DNA of 64,000 bases from Juglans regia (Eukaryota > Streptophyta > Magnoliopsida > Fagales > Juglandaceae), in NCBI RefSeq assembly GCF_001411555.2, contig NC_049907.1, forward strand, positions 7,324,243 through 7,388,242, in the 5' to 3' direction. The first letter of the stretch is position 1; the number at the start of each line of letters is the position of its first letter. The position numbers and the translations under genes were made by a program. Below the pieces are notes generated by a model. It saw nothing but the letters and a program-made list of their open reading frames with translations, had not been told where the DNA came from and ran no database searches. Of this stretch, positions 12,058 to 23,890 are shown piece by piece.

Positions 12058-12103
12058 TATCACGTGGCCAGAAAAAAAAAAAAAAGAATATCACGTGGCC
12101 AGA
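12058..12103 (+). repeat. Poly(A) tract flanked by a 15-bp direct repeat (tail-only retroinsertion)
   Basis: TATCACGTGGCCAGA occurs at 12058-12072 and again at 12089-12103, separated by a near-pure A run ending AAGAA. This is what remains when a LINE machinery copies almost only the tail and duplicates the target site. Confidence 0.6.
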
Positions 12104-12131
12104 GTAGAATATTTATCTTTAATATGTATTT

Positions 12132-12181
12132 AAACTTAATTTCTTTCATCTCAAAAAAAAAAAAAAAAACTTAATTTCTTT
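12132..12181 (+). repeat. Second poly(A) tract flanked by a direct repeat
   Basis: AAACTTAATTTCTTT occurs at 12132-12146 and 12167-12181, separated by CATCTC plus an A run. The first three A of the repeat are ambiguous because they abut the tail. It lies under 40 bp from the previous example. Confidence 0.55.
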
Positions 12182-12471
12182 TAAAAAAATTCTGACGCTC
12201 TAAATAATGTTCTTCAATGATTAATCGTGTGTGGACGAGGTTCACGTATGAGCTTAGAAGTTAGAATAATGGCTAAAAAAATGTTTGGATATTTATTTTT
12301 ATTAGCTGTTGAACTGACGCGTTGGGTACCAAGAAAAAGCGATTCATGAAAAAGACAAAAACATGAAAAAAAAAAAAGGCGCAAAAAATAATAAAAAAAG
12401 ATAATATATCTATAAAAAAAAAAGAAAAAAAAATAAATTGAATGATCTTGATGCATCGGATTCCCTCTTTG

Positions 12472-13172
12472 TAAGGGAGTAATCGATCCGATTTGATCTG
12501 ATTTTGAACAAATTTTAAGATCGAATCGATCGGTTTCTACCAGTTTTATATTTTCAAGAATCAATACCGTACCGATACTTCTGATTCTACCGATTTCAGT
12601 CCGATTCTCTAATTTTTAATATATATTAAATCTCTAATATCTTATACTTATATATATTAATATATATAAATATTAGTAATACACTAATACTATTAATATA
12701 TAGTAATACTATTATTATATGTTAGTGATAATATAGTAATTAATATACTAATATATATTAATATTAATAATATATTTATCAAAATAAATATATTGAGAAT
12801 TTATTAAGTCATAAAATGTAATTAATATATATTTTGTATTTAAAACATATGATCAAATAAATGTTAATGTTTAAGATTAAAATTTTATGTTATAAATTAT
12901 AATATAACATATTTTCATATATAATTATAATTTATTAAAATTATATATAATGTAAAAAAAATATTAAATATAATATTAAAAATTAATTAAATATATATAA
13001 ATATACGAACCTGTCAGGTCTGGTCTTAGTTTGTCCAGTCCTAAAAAATATAAAATCGAAACCAGACCGATTATGACTTGTTTTTAAAATAGAGGAAATG
13101 ATCGAGAATCGGACTGAACCAACCAGTTTGGGCCATTTTTCCGATTCTCCAATGTATTTTTACAGCCCTGCG
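12472..13172. mobile_element. Non-autonomous hAT-like element, degenerate (same group as 46969-47679)
   Basis: The left end reads TAAGGGAGTAATCGATCCG, a decayed form of a TAGGGGTGTAA-type terminus. The right end reads GATTCTCCAATGTATTTTTACAGCCCTG. The two ends hold matching sub-terminal words (CCGATTCT, ACCAGTTT, GATCGA), with an AT-rich centre. About 700 bp, as for the intact relative. A clean 8-bp target duplication was not seen. Confidence 0.5.
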
Positions 13173-13179
13173 ACTCTTC

Positions 13180-14285
13180 ACTCCCAAAATTATTAAGAGT
13201 AAACAGCCAACAGAAAAATTAATCATTTTTAACTTCTTTTTTTTTTAAAATTCAATCACACCCGTGTTTTATTTTTTTGGATTGTATTTCAAATGTGTTT
13301 TGTCTTTTTTTTTTTTTTTTCCGTAAGATGATATGAGAAAACTTTACACATATTAATTTCTTAATTTGATATCATTGTGATTGGTATATGGACGATAGAA
13401 AAATTGAAGATAAAGTATAGATCTTTTTTTTTATTATTTAGTTGAAGAGAAGAAATGATGAGGGATGAGCATTTTCACTTTATTTAATTAAATAGAGAAA
13501 TGAATATTTTGTATTAAAGTTGTGATTATACACCAAAATATACTACAATTATCATGACCATATAATTTAGGGATATTTTATAGCAAATCAAAATACTTGA
13601 GGCAAGAAAAAGAAGAAGAAGAAGAAGAAAAAATTCGAGGTTAGATACATAATTTGCGCTCTTATTAAGACTCTTTAGACTCATATTAAATTCTTACTGA
13701 AGTTGGTCAATATATTTATATTGAACTCATTTATGCATGATTTTCAACATTTATGCGCACACATATATAGAAACTAAATATCTATTAAACAAATCCATCT
13801 TTAATCCAATTTTATCTTTTGAATCGTGATTTAAAATGATGTATAAGAATATTCTGAAATAAATTTAAATTTAAATTATCATCGAAAAGAATATACTGAC
13901 ATTATTAAGTGAGATTTTATGAAATAATAAATAAACTTATTTATTTTTACTGACACCAGATGCTCGAGACAAAATTTTGACTTATTTTAAATGTTCACGA
14001 CCTCTTTAAAAGGATTTTTTTTGTAAATGTACCTTGAGTAATTCAAAAAGGTGATTACCCTAATCCAATGGTTTGATGCGGGATATCTGAGTCTGATGAT
14101 GCATATTTGACGGATTCTACGTTGAAGTATTAGAGAAGGCAAATCAACACAAATATGAGAATAAACAATACTGAAGGTTCATCGCATTAGAGCAATATTG
14201 TGCATTTGTCAATATTTTTATCATAATTTTGGTTACGGGTATTAGAATTGGGCATAAGATCCCACTTCAAAATATCTTTTCAACA
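13180..14285. other. AT-rich intergenic stretch, no gene seen
   Basis: AT-rich with short A and T runs and an (AGA) tract near 13612. No frame with protein similarity and no defined repeat ends were seen. Confidence 0.6.
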
Positions 14286-14290
14286 AGGGA

Positions 14291-14615
14291 GATGCTAAAG
14301 AGCCTGTTTTGGGCTCCCTTTTTTTGCCCCATTTTTTTTTTTTTTTTTTACTTAGTGTTTAAGAAAATATTATTTAATAATATTGTGAATTTTTTTTTCT
14401 TTTTTTTTTTAATATTTTAAAGTGTTAAAAAAATTAAGTGAAAAAAAATTTAAAGATTTTTTGGTGTTTTTTCACATCATTTTTTTAAAACTTTTAAATA
14501 ATTTAAAAAAATAAAAAATATTCACAATATTATTAAAAAATATTTTCTTAATCACTAAATAAAAGAAAGTAAAAACCCCAATGGACAAAAAAAAAAAAAG
14601 GGAGCCCCTAGCATT
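14291..14615. repeat. Long-hairpin foldback MITE ('ATGCTA...GGGCTCCC')
   Basis: The left arm starts ATGCTAAAGAGCC with GGGCTCCCTTTTTTTG; the right arm ends GGGAGCCCCTAGCAT. Inner arms pair over a long AT stretch (AAGAAAATATTATTTAATAATATTG against CAATATTATTAAAAAATATTTTCTT). The left arm has an extra ~13 bp. Relatives lie at about 23670, 37504 and 63140. Confidence 0.65.
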
Positions 14616-14619
14616 TTTC

Positions 14620-16630
14620 TTGCAACACACATGTCTTGGTCATCACGTTACGTCTAGTGGCCCAAGTTTTGACAACAAAATAAGTCATTTTCTCCTTCAA
14701 ATAACCAATTTATTCTTTTTATGAAAATATTTCACTTTAGAGATGATTTTGGCCAAAATTTTTTTATAGGACTTTTATTTTATTACATATTTTAATTTTA
14801 TGAAATATTTCATTTTCGGACCAAATTCTCATAATTTTAAATTTTCTTAACCATTTGAACTTGACTTGTGGGTTTCAGAACTCGACTTGAATTTTATTAA
14901 TAAATTTTAATTCTATTTTGCATCTATTTTCAATCTCAATCATGAGCTTAATTTTGTCTAACTTAATAGTTCTTAAAAAATATTTTTTAATTATTAAATA
15001 AAAAAAATTAATCATTTCACATTTTATATTTTCTAAAAAATATTCTTCCAATCTTATAAAAACACACTCATTATCCTATGATATGCGGGTGAGAGTAGCA
15101 TTTTTCTAAGAAGTGACCTATGAGAAAGAGTCATTTTCCGATTTTCAAAATAGAGGGCAAAGGTACAGACACTGAGAAGACGTTGTTTGGCAATTAATAT
15201 AATTGGACAAATTAATGATCTGGTCTAAAACCACGTGGTCGTTTTCGGAAATTGTGTCGTGGTACCAATAAATGATGTTACTCATCGTTTAAAAATCCAC
15301 CAAACTCATCAATTTCTTTGTCTTTTTACATTAAATATTTTTCTATGGGAATCAATGAGAAAAAATAAAAAAGGACAAATATGCTGTGGTTTCAAAATTG
15401 ATGGTACTTTCTCTGGGTTCGACAGTAGATCTAGATTCCTTTCCTATTTTTTACGGTACATGTATTATATTTACTTTTATATTTTTTTAAATTATTTTAT
15501 TCATTATTCATATTTAACATATTTAATAAAAAAATAAAAAATTATTTAGGCAGAGTATATAATATTTATTTTGTATTTCTGTTAAAAAAAAACTCATCAA
15601 AAATAATAATATATATTATATAATGAATTTATGCTCTCTTATTTTAAGTCTTACAAATTAAAAAAAAAAAAAAAACTCTTAAAGATTCTAATAATTGGAA
15701 ATACATAGCATTTGTTTATACAATTATTGATGGTATAACTGCATGCTCTAGTTAGAAGCTTAATTCACCCTTCAAAATATTCAAGAATTATATAAAAAAA
15801 AAATATTATTTTGGAAATACTTTTATATGGTAGATTTTATAAAAATAAATTTTATCCCCCAATATTAACATCCTAATTGCCCCCTATCATTTGCCAAAAA
15901 TGAAGGGCCATAATTAATTAGACCTCCACTAATTATTTATTAGAATTGCTACTTATTATTTCTACACCATATACTAATATGTGATTTATTATTTTTATTA
16001 TTCTATTTAAATACATAAATATTATTTATATATATTTTCAATTACGTAGATGTTTATACTTTTTAGTTTTTGCATGAAAAAATGATAGACTTATTACTTT
16101 ATAATAATTTTTTTATTTAATTTAATAGATCTAAATTTAATAATAAAATATTATTATAGTTAAAGTTATTTATGAACTGTGAATAGATTGACTAAGAACA
16201 CTCTCATTAGATTATGCAAATGCAAATAGAATGAGGAGTTTGGCTAATTGAGCATAAAAATGTATTGCATTAAATTATGCAAATGGTTAATTACATTTTA
16301 TTCATTCAAATTTTTACTCAATTCATAATATACTTCTGAAACTAATAATTACATCAAAATAGACTCTCAAACTTTCAAAACTTTCCAATCTTTCCTTCTG
16401 TCTATCAACAACATCAAATTTAACGTAAATTTACTATAAATATATAATTTTTATCTAATTTATTATTATTAATCATATAAAATATAAAATAATAGATATT
16501 ATTAATTAATATTAAATCATTAATCATGCAGTTATATTTCGATCGGACTCAAAACGTCTATCAACATTGGCATGTAATAATCATGCAGAGTTGAAATATC
16601 TTTCACAGACAAATGTTAGGCATATGTAAG
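14620..16630. other. AT-rich intergenic stretch, no gene seen
   Basis: Very AT-rich DNA with poly(A)/poly(T) runs. The 100-codon frame at 15235-15537 has no recognisable similarity and low-complexity Phe/Tyr content. Nothing else could be supported. Confidence 0.6.
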
Positions 16631-16639
16631 TTGAGTGAG

Positions 16640-16890
16640 TTGGCTGTTATAAATAGTAATGATAATGAATTGAGATAGCAGAGTGAATTTTATAGAATTT
16701 ATTTAAAATGAATTTAAATGTATTTAAATATTAATATGAGTTTAAATATATTTATAAAAAGTTTAAAAAAATTAAAAATCATGCATATAAAGAGATACTG
16801 AGATCGATTTGTAAAAAAATTTAAATTGAAATAAATTTAATAATTTAAAAATTGAATATTTGAAACTTAAACTCATCTTAAAATTATACT
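16640..16890. repeat. Degenerate Tourist-like MITE relative
   Basis: Shares long near-identical stretches with 2195-2410 and 18185-18395 (GAATTTTATAGAATTTATTT, TATGAGTTTAAATATA, AAATAAATTTAATAATTTAA). Ends not resolved. Confidence 0.5.
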
Positions 16891-16894
16891 CAAC

Positions 16895-17065
16895 ATTCAT
16901 TTCGTTTGGATCATCAATTCATCATTACAATTTTTTTAAATTTTAACACAAAATATAATAAATAATTTAATTTTTTCAAATCTTAAAATAATAATAATAT
17001 TAAAAAATAATATTCTAATAATATTTTATCATTTAATTCAATTTAACTTCCTTTAACATCCAAAT
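16895..17065. repeat. MITE of the TGAGATGAG / TTTGGAT family, degenerate
   Basis: Starts CATTTCGTTTGGATCATCAATTC and ends at CATCCAAATGGCC, with the family core ACACAAAATATAATAAATAATT inside. Terminal words are inverted but short. Confidence 0.45.
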
Positions 17066-17282
17066 GGCCTGACAGCCCCCTCTCTCTCTCTCTTATTGGT
17101 CCTGACATGCCCCCCGTGATAGTCAGCTGGGCTTTGATCTGACCTTTCAACGAGCTAAAACCCGCAACAAAGATCACAGATCATCAAACACGTCAAGGAA
17201 CAGAAGCCAAGATAAGGCGATCGAAAACGTTAGGGCCACTGGGCACCCCCTACAAATATTCACTGTATGATGAATCCCAAGA

Positions 17283-17318
17283 CAAGTACCTCTCTCTATC
17301 TCTCTCTCTCTCTCTCTG
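17283..17318 (+). repeat. (TC)n microsatellite
   Basis: CTCTCTATCTCTCTCTCTCTC run, interrupted once. A shorter CT run lies near 17083. A (CATG)n tract follows at about 17369-17391. Confidence 0.8.
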
Positions 17319-17368
17319 ATCTCGGGCTGGCTCATGATTTGAAGAATGCATGGAAGCATGTTACTCAA

Positions 17369-17391
17369 TGCATGCATGCATGCATGCATGT
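17369..17391 (+). repeat. (CATG)n self-complementary microsatellite
   Basis: About five and a half CATG units in tandem; each unit is its own reverse complement. Confidence 0.8.
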
Positions 17392-17892
17392 TTAGCCTTC
17401 CTGCTGAGTCCTGGCCACGAACCAGGGAATAATCGAATAATCCTAGCTTGCTCCATGTTATTGTGACAATTAAAAGATGCCAAACGTAGAGTCATGTCCT
17501 GACATGGCCCCGTGATACTAGCCTTGATTTAATTTATTAATTGTTTTCCTCATCTTTTATTTTTCCTCTCCTTTGTTCTGTTCTTCGAGCAATAAACGAA
17601 GAAATCCACGACAAACTGAACAAAAACAAAGCAAAAAACAGAAGAGAGGATAGAAACGAAAACATATATATAGGGCATCCCTGAAAAATATATAGCCACT
17701 CAATGCGTTCACCCATAAGAAGTATATTCCGTATTGATCTTCCTCCCACGAACTTATACTAATGGTCTGATTATCTATCTCTCAATAAAAATCACATAAA
17801 AAAATAAAAGAATACATGAAATAATCGTGATCTGTTTGATTAAGGACCACGTACGGCCACTATATATATGAGAATTTGTTTTTTTCATCAGT

Positions 17893-18000
17893 CACTATTT
17901 ACCACTCCACGTGATCTCACATTTTATGAAAAATACTCTCATACTCTATAAAAAAACTATAAATGTAAAATATGGAAGTGAATAGTATCTGATGCATAAC
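17893..18000. repeat. Short foldback MITE ('ATCAGTCACTATTTAC')
   Basis: The left end CATCAGTCACTATTTACCACTCCAC faces the right end GTGAATAGTATCTGATGCATAA, with TATGAAAAATACTCT inside. A second copy is at about 59095-59215. Confidence 0.55.
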
Positions 18001-18098
18001 ATTCATCGTATAAGAAATTAACATGTTTGGATATGTCCTTAAAAAAAACATCATGTTTGAAATATAAGTTAGCTTTTAATTTTGAAGCGATTAACTTA

Positions 18099-18395
18099 GG
18101 TTGTGTTTGATTGTTGAGTTGAGTTGAATTTTTTTATGAGTAGTATTGAGTTGAGTGGTGGAGGGAGTTATGTAGGAACTATCTAAAATGAGTTTAAAGT
18201 GTGTTTGGATGTTAAGATGAGTTTAATAATTTTTATAGAAAATTAAAAAAGATTGTGGGTCTCATATATATGTTAGAAGGTTTTGAGTTAGGATAAATTT
18301 AATAATTTAAAAATTAAATATTTAGATATTAAACTTAACTTAAAATTAGATTAAAATTAATTAAATTCAATTAAATTTAAAAATCAAACGCAGCC
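18099..18395. mobile_element. Tourist-like (PIF/Harbinger) MITE with TTA target duplication
   Basis: 297-bp element with terminal inverted repeats GGTTGTGTTTGA and TCAAACGCAGCC, flanked on both sides by TTA (18096-18098 and 18396-18398). A 3-bp TNA duplication and GG...CC ends define Tourist elements. Interior has 'GTTGAGTTGAGTTGAA' and 'GTGTTTGGATGTTAAGATGAG', so it may contain a partial second copy. Confidence 0.75.
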
Positions 18396-18679
18396 TTAAT
18401 CCCTTTCCTTTTTTCGCTTTTGTTTTTCTTAGTTAAGGTGGTCAAGGAATGCAATACAACGTACACTAACTAACCCAACATAATCTGCAAGCTAGGGTGC
18501 ATGCTCCCTAAAGTGCTCAAGTAGCACTTTGGCCTAGAATTAATTAATTATTAATAAAAAGCTCTCGTGACTGGAATTGCATTAAAGTATTGACAATATT
18601 AGAGCTTATAAATTGTTGAAAAAACACAAATATTAATTAGCACTTTACTTAATGATTCTATGAACACAAGTCTGACAAA

Positions 18680-18680
18680 T

Positions 18681-18716
<36 letters not shown>

Positions 18717-18718
18717 AT
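18680..18718. repeat. (TA)n microsatellite
   Basis: Alternating TA with one CATA interruption. Confidence 0.85.
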
Positions 18719-18719
18719 A

Positions 18720-20320
18720 TAAAGGCAGCATTAATTGTTCATGTGAAGAGCGGAGCAAAGCGAGTTGTGTTAATCTTTCACAAAAGGAGTGCGTTGTGTT
18801 CTTCCAGAAAAAAGGACAATTCATGATGACACTCTCACTTAGCCCACCCAGCAATAATGAAGTACTCCGGCTCCTTCCTAATAAATCATCATGTATATAC
18901 GTACACGAGATCGATCTTCCTTGAGAATTCAAGCCTCCCGGCCACCCCTCTACTGGTAATTATTTCATTCAAATAAAAGCCGGGCCATCTGATCCGCACC
19001 ATGTCGGTCTCTGATCATCACTCCCGGCCCTTTTCAACATATTAATTTCCATTGAAGCTTTGTAGTGTGGGAGTGGAGACATGATCATGACTTCTAGCTA
19101 TCATGCAATGACACACATTCCCATCCTAATTAAAAGAAACGAAAAGCCTGTTCTTATCCTCACTTGCAGCTAGTTTCACTTAATTGCTACCATTTTATCC
19201 TATGAAATCTATATTAATTTATGGTGTTCAAGCAGGATTTAGTGGGAACTTCAAACATGATGATTAATAATTATATATGCACGTGAATTGGTGGGGAAAA
19301 AAGTTAAAATAAAAGTTTCTTTTAAGTACAATATTATTAATGCAATTAATTGTACCAATATTTTTTTATTATTCGGCAATTTAATTATTAAGATTTTTTT
19401 CAAGTTTTTATTTGAAGTTATGAAGTTATGTATGAATGCTGCAGGACATATATATAAACTATTTTTGATCTATGACTTAAGATCCTCGATCGATTTCAAT
19501 CTAAATTTAAAGACGAGAAATCATTATTATTTGCGAGCTTATAAATGTAAGATGATGTTACATGTAGACATTATATATATATATATATATAAATTTATAC
19601 TGATAATACTTGTGCAAATCTTAGAGCTTATAGATTATAACTTTCATAAACTAAAGAGCAATTATAGTTGCAGTCGTAAGTACGCAAGCGCCATTCAATT
19701 ACTTTAAAAAAAGTGAATAAACACAGGACCTACATGAAAAGAAATTAATTTTTTAATAGTAAACCCTACTCTTTTTCAAAATGACTGCACGATACTTGAA
19801 CACTCCATGACTGTATATAACATTACTCTAAAGTAGAACACTTTACTGTACAACATAAATAAAGAGATTGTTTACTATATAAGTATAATTGTCCATCCTT
19901 ATAGTCACGTCCAAACGGGAAAGCTACACTGGCCGCCTCTCTCCACTTTTTTTTTTCTTAAAGTACAATTGTTCATGCTTTGTGGAGTATGTGAAAGACA
20001 GGTAAGAGTCAATTGTCCATGCTTTGTGGAGCTATCTTGAAGCATCTGATGTTTGAATTGAATCTGATAGCCCAGTGCATGGTCTAGTAATGAGAGGTTG
20101 AAGGTTGAGGAGGTAGAGTTACTAGCTTATATGATGAGATGGATCGGATATGGTTAAGAAGAAACTTTCTATTTTTTTTTAAACAAGTTTGAGCACCCGA
20201 TCAAGGTGTTTCAAATTACAAAATAAGGATTTGAGGATTTCACATTAACTCAGAGTCATCGTCAAGAGCATAAACACACAATAAATACTGAGAGAAGCTT
20301 GGTCAATTAGAAGAAGCCAA
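18720..20320. other. Intergenic stretch, no gene seen
   Basis: No supported gene. A (TA)n run at about 19573-19591 and a repeated TTGT(T/C)CATGCTTTGTGGAG word at about 19970 and 20011 were the only patterns noted. The 139-codon frame at 19288 is low-complexity Ile/Tyr-rich and spans the TA run. Confidence 0.55.
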
Positions 20321-20329
20321 ATGATATGG

Positions 20330-20850
20330 TAGTTAAAGCCAATTGGGATGTTGTTGTGCATATATAGTCAAAGAAAGTGGGAATTGAAATTATAATTAGA
20401 GATGTTGAAAGGGACACATCTTGGCTTCTTTGTGCTTAAATATTAATCATATCATGAAACCCGTCATAGCAGAAGCCATTGCTTTGCAAAGAGCAATGTG
20501 TTTATGTATCGAGCTAGGCTACAATGTGTGGTTTTGGAAGGTGATTCCCATATAGTAGTTAAGGCAACAAACAATACTAAAGACATATATAGATTATAGA
20601 ACTGTGATTGATGATGCACAAAGCATGCTCAATGAAATATCAAGATGGAGTGTCACTTTCACATATAGAGAAGCTAATGATGTGGCTCACAAGCTTGCAA
20701 AGCTAGCTCTCTCCTATTTAGAAGAGAAGGTGTGGGTAGAGGAAGGTCCTATGTAGAATTTGAATTTAATTTTGAGTGAAAATATTGTAATGACCGATTG
20801 CTTTGATTTTTATTAATAAAATTATATAGTTTATTTAAAAAAAGTATAAC
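20330..20850 (+). mobile_element. LINE 3' end: RNase H domain remnant with poly(A)
   Basis: Frame-shifted reading on the plus strand gives pieces of a LINE RNase H: PVIAEAIALQRAMCLCIELG, then LEGDSHIVVKA, then SRWSVTFTYREANDVAHKLA, the usual REANxxAHxLA end motif. It terminates in an AATAAA-like segment and A-rich tail near 20840. Stops interrupt it and the reverse transcriptase is missing. It is a different subfamily from the LINE at 9954-11865. Confidence 0.7.
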
Positions 20851-20876
20851 AATAAATGGTACAACTAAATAGGAAG

Positions 20877-20910
<34 letters not shown>

Positions 20911-20972
20911 CCAATGGGGTGATATGAGATTTGAATGGGTAGAGGCTCATCTCATTTGATGCTATGGCGCTA

Positions 20973-21871
20973 TAGGGGTGCTACTGGCCCCCTTCTCGCA
21001 CCCGGCCCCCCCATGGGCAGGGGTTTGCCTCCCAAAATCCCCATTGCATATTGAGAGCGGGCCCCCCATCCTTGTTCCGAGGTGGGGGCAAACCCATGGT
21101 CCTCCACCGCCTACTCTCGACTATCCCAACCAGAAAAAATAAAAAAATAAATTCAAACGCAAGGTGGAAATGAACAAAGTTACAAAAGACCACAAAGATA
21201 CCATCGAATCAGAAACAATGAACAAACCAACAAAATTACAAAATACAACACAAAATACAACACAAAATACAACAACACAACAATGAACAAAATTACAAAA
21301 TAGAAATCAAATCCACAACAATACACATCGAATTAGAAGGATGGAAACAATAAAAGAAAAAAAAACCAAAACTAACAAAAACAAAAACCTAAACACAATA
21401 CACATCGATTGCAAAAGGAAGAGATGGTCTGAGAGATCACTAAGAAGAAAATGAGAGAAAGAGCCGAGGAGGAGGATGAAAAGAAGAGAACGTGAACTGT
21501 GCCGTGTGGCGACTACGAGAGGGAGAGAGGGCAATGGCATGGAGAGCCGAGAGGAAAGAGAGAGAGAGAGGGAGGGGGAAGATTGAATATAGAATAGACT
21601 GCTTGGGAAAGGAGAAAAGGGTTAACTTAACTAAAAAACGACGTCGTTTTGACATTTTTTAAATTTTTTATTTTAAATATTTGTTACTAAAACGACGCCG
21701 TTTTGATAACAAATAATTATATATATTGAGTTGGGCTTAAGCCTGGCTCGGGGGGCAGGCTCCCGCACCCTCTTCTCCCTACGGGCAAGGGCTCCGGCCC
21801 CCCACAAGAGGCGGGTGGGATTGCTCGTGCCGCCCAAACGAGGCCGGGGCAATGGACACAGATTACACCTG
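20973..21871. mobile_element. Non-autonomous hAT-like element, 899 bp
   Basis: The left terminus TAGGGGTG and the right terminus (reverse complement CAGGTGTA) are hAT-like. Flanks are TGGCGCTA (20965-20972) and TGGCACTA (21872-21879), 7 of 8 identical, matching the 8-bp hAT target duplication. The ends are GC-rich (GGCCCCCC words). The middle has 'ACAAAATACAAC' repeats, a GA-rich block and two AAAACGACGTCGTTTT palindromes (about 21634 and 21690). No transposase frame exists. The ORFs on its minus strand are compositional. Confidence 0.6.
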
Positions 21872-22467
21872 TGGCACTATAAATTTGCTGTGGCATGAAA
21901 GGCTTTTTATTAATTTCAATCGATCGAAACAAAAGAGAATATTGTAACAATCATATTACTGATCAATTGGATGAGAGAAAAGATTGAGAAGTAGATTGAA
22001 TCCTGATCCAAACAAAAAAATGATGCATTGAATGATTGTAAAACGTGAAATTATAAATATTAGAAAAAAATAATCTAAACTAAACCTACGTACAAAGATT
22101 CCTCGAAATTTTTAGTATATGTCGCTTTCACATTAAATAGGTAGAATTTAGTCACATTTTTTAATATATAATTAATTTAATTATGCTATTATAAGACTTC
22201 TATGTCTTATCCTGCTTATGTTATTTAATTTAATTTAAAAGATAAATTTAATATTCAAATTTTACAAATTAAGTCTTATTATTTAAGTAATGTGGATAAA
22301 ATACTCTACACACATACTTGATAATAAATCTAATTATATAATCTTATATTCATATTTATATTCTAAAAGAACAAATTAATATTATCGACAGCTAGAATTC
22401 ATTAAAATCAGTTATAAAGCTAAATTCCATCGACATTAAAAAGACAAAGAATGGTATTTATATAACT

Positions 22468-22472
<5 letters not shown>

Positions 22473-22513
<41 letters not shown>
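22473..22513. repeat. (TA)n microsatellite
   Basis: About 20 uninterrupted TA units. Confidence 0.9.
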
Positions 22514-22514
<1 letters not shown>

Positions 22515-22515
<1 letters not shown>

Positions 22516-23665
22516 TATCATCATACACAATGCAGTATAAAAATTAACTAATCCGAACATTACAACATCTTTATTAATAAGTACTTTTATATATATCATG
22601 TGCAGCATGTTAAGATCTCAACCATTTAATTTTAAAAAAGCTAGCAATTAATATGAAATCTTCTTAATATATATACTGTACCATAGACAATATAAAAAAT
22701 CCTTGATAAGGTTAATAATTCAATATATATATATCCATCCAAATAACAGAATATAAAATTTTATCTCATCTTTGATTTTTCAACCATCGTTATAGTAATG
22801 CTATAATACCATTATAGTTGATTTGTTGTAAAGTTTTATCTGACTCTACAGTACTACTACAGTACCGCTACAGTATGCTAACTACCACATTTTTAATATA
22901 TATAACTATCTATTAGAATTATTTATTTTATTGTAATATATAATTAGAAAAATATATTTCAAATTTTATAAAATATAGTATAATAAATATATAAGTCATA
23001 AATAGTTCTATAAAAAAAGTCATAATTACAATAATTTTGTTTAACAAAGAAATACGTTGATATTTAAGAATATTGAAATAATCATGACCAACTATAAAAA
23101 ATATATTTAAAAAAATTCAAAATATTTATAAGCTTTTAAATTAATAATAGATATTACTTATTTTTAATATATTCACGATATTTTACATCTAATAATTAAA
23201 AATAATTTTCAATAATTAGTAGGACCAATTACTTTATCAAATTTTTAAAAAATTAAAATTATCTCATTTCATCTCATTATTTAAATATATTTTTTTATAA
23301 AATATTTTGTCTCATCTAGATACATAATATTTTACGAATCATCTCACATTTTATTTTAATTTAAAATTTTTATTATTATTTAAAATATCTTATCTGATTG
23401 ATTTAACGAGACCTTAGATTTAAAATGGTTCATGAATTTTCGCTGACCCTTCTGGTCGCTAGCTTGAATTCAGAGACATTTATTATTATTTTATTAATGT
23501 TGTTGTTGTTGTTGAAAGTTTTCACTGACCCATCGAAAACATGCGTTGTTGCTAAACAGCAGGATAAAAACAAGAAAAGCTTTCAAAATTCAAAGTTGGC
23601 TTTTATTCTGTAGTCTGTGCAAAGGTATTGTAGTTTTCTTCAATACCAACCAGGCAATGCTAGGG
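22515..23665. other. AT-rich intergenic stretch with one MITE-like piece
   Basis: No gene supported. 23240-23420 contains ATCTCATTTCATCTCATTATTTAAAT words of the TGAGATGAG MITE family but no clear ends. A phased 'CTACAGTACTACTACAGTACCGCTACAGTA' stretch lies near 22845. Confidence 0.5.
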
Positions 23666-23669
23666 ATAA

Positions 23670-23890
23670 AAACAAGAAATGCTACTGATTAAAAAAATAT
23701 TATTTAATAATATTATAAATTTTATTTTTTTAAAATATTTAAATGTGTTAAAAAAATAATATGAAAAAAAACAAAAAAAAAATCTTTTTCAAATCATCTT
23801 TGTAACACTTTTAAATATATATTTTTTTAAAATTTATAATATTATTAAATAATATTTTCTTAATCATTAAATAAAAAAATTAAAAAAAAA
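23670..23890. repeat. Foldback MITE, AT-rich long hairpin
   Basis: The left arm TGATTAAAAAAATATTATTTAATAATATT pairs with the right arm AATATTATTAAATAATATTTTCTTAATCA; the inner arms (AAATGTGTTA / TAACACTTTT) also pair. Begins after AATGCTA, as in the family members at 14291, 37504 and 63140. Confidence 0.6.
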
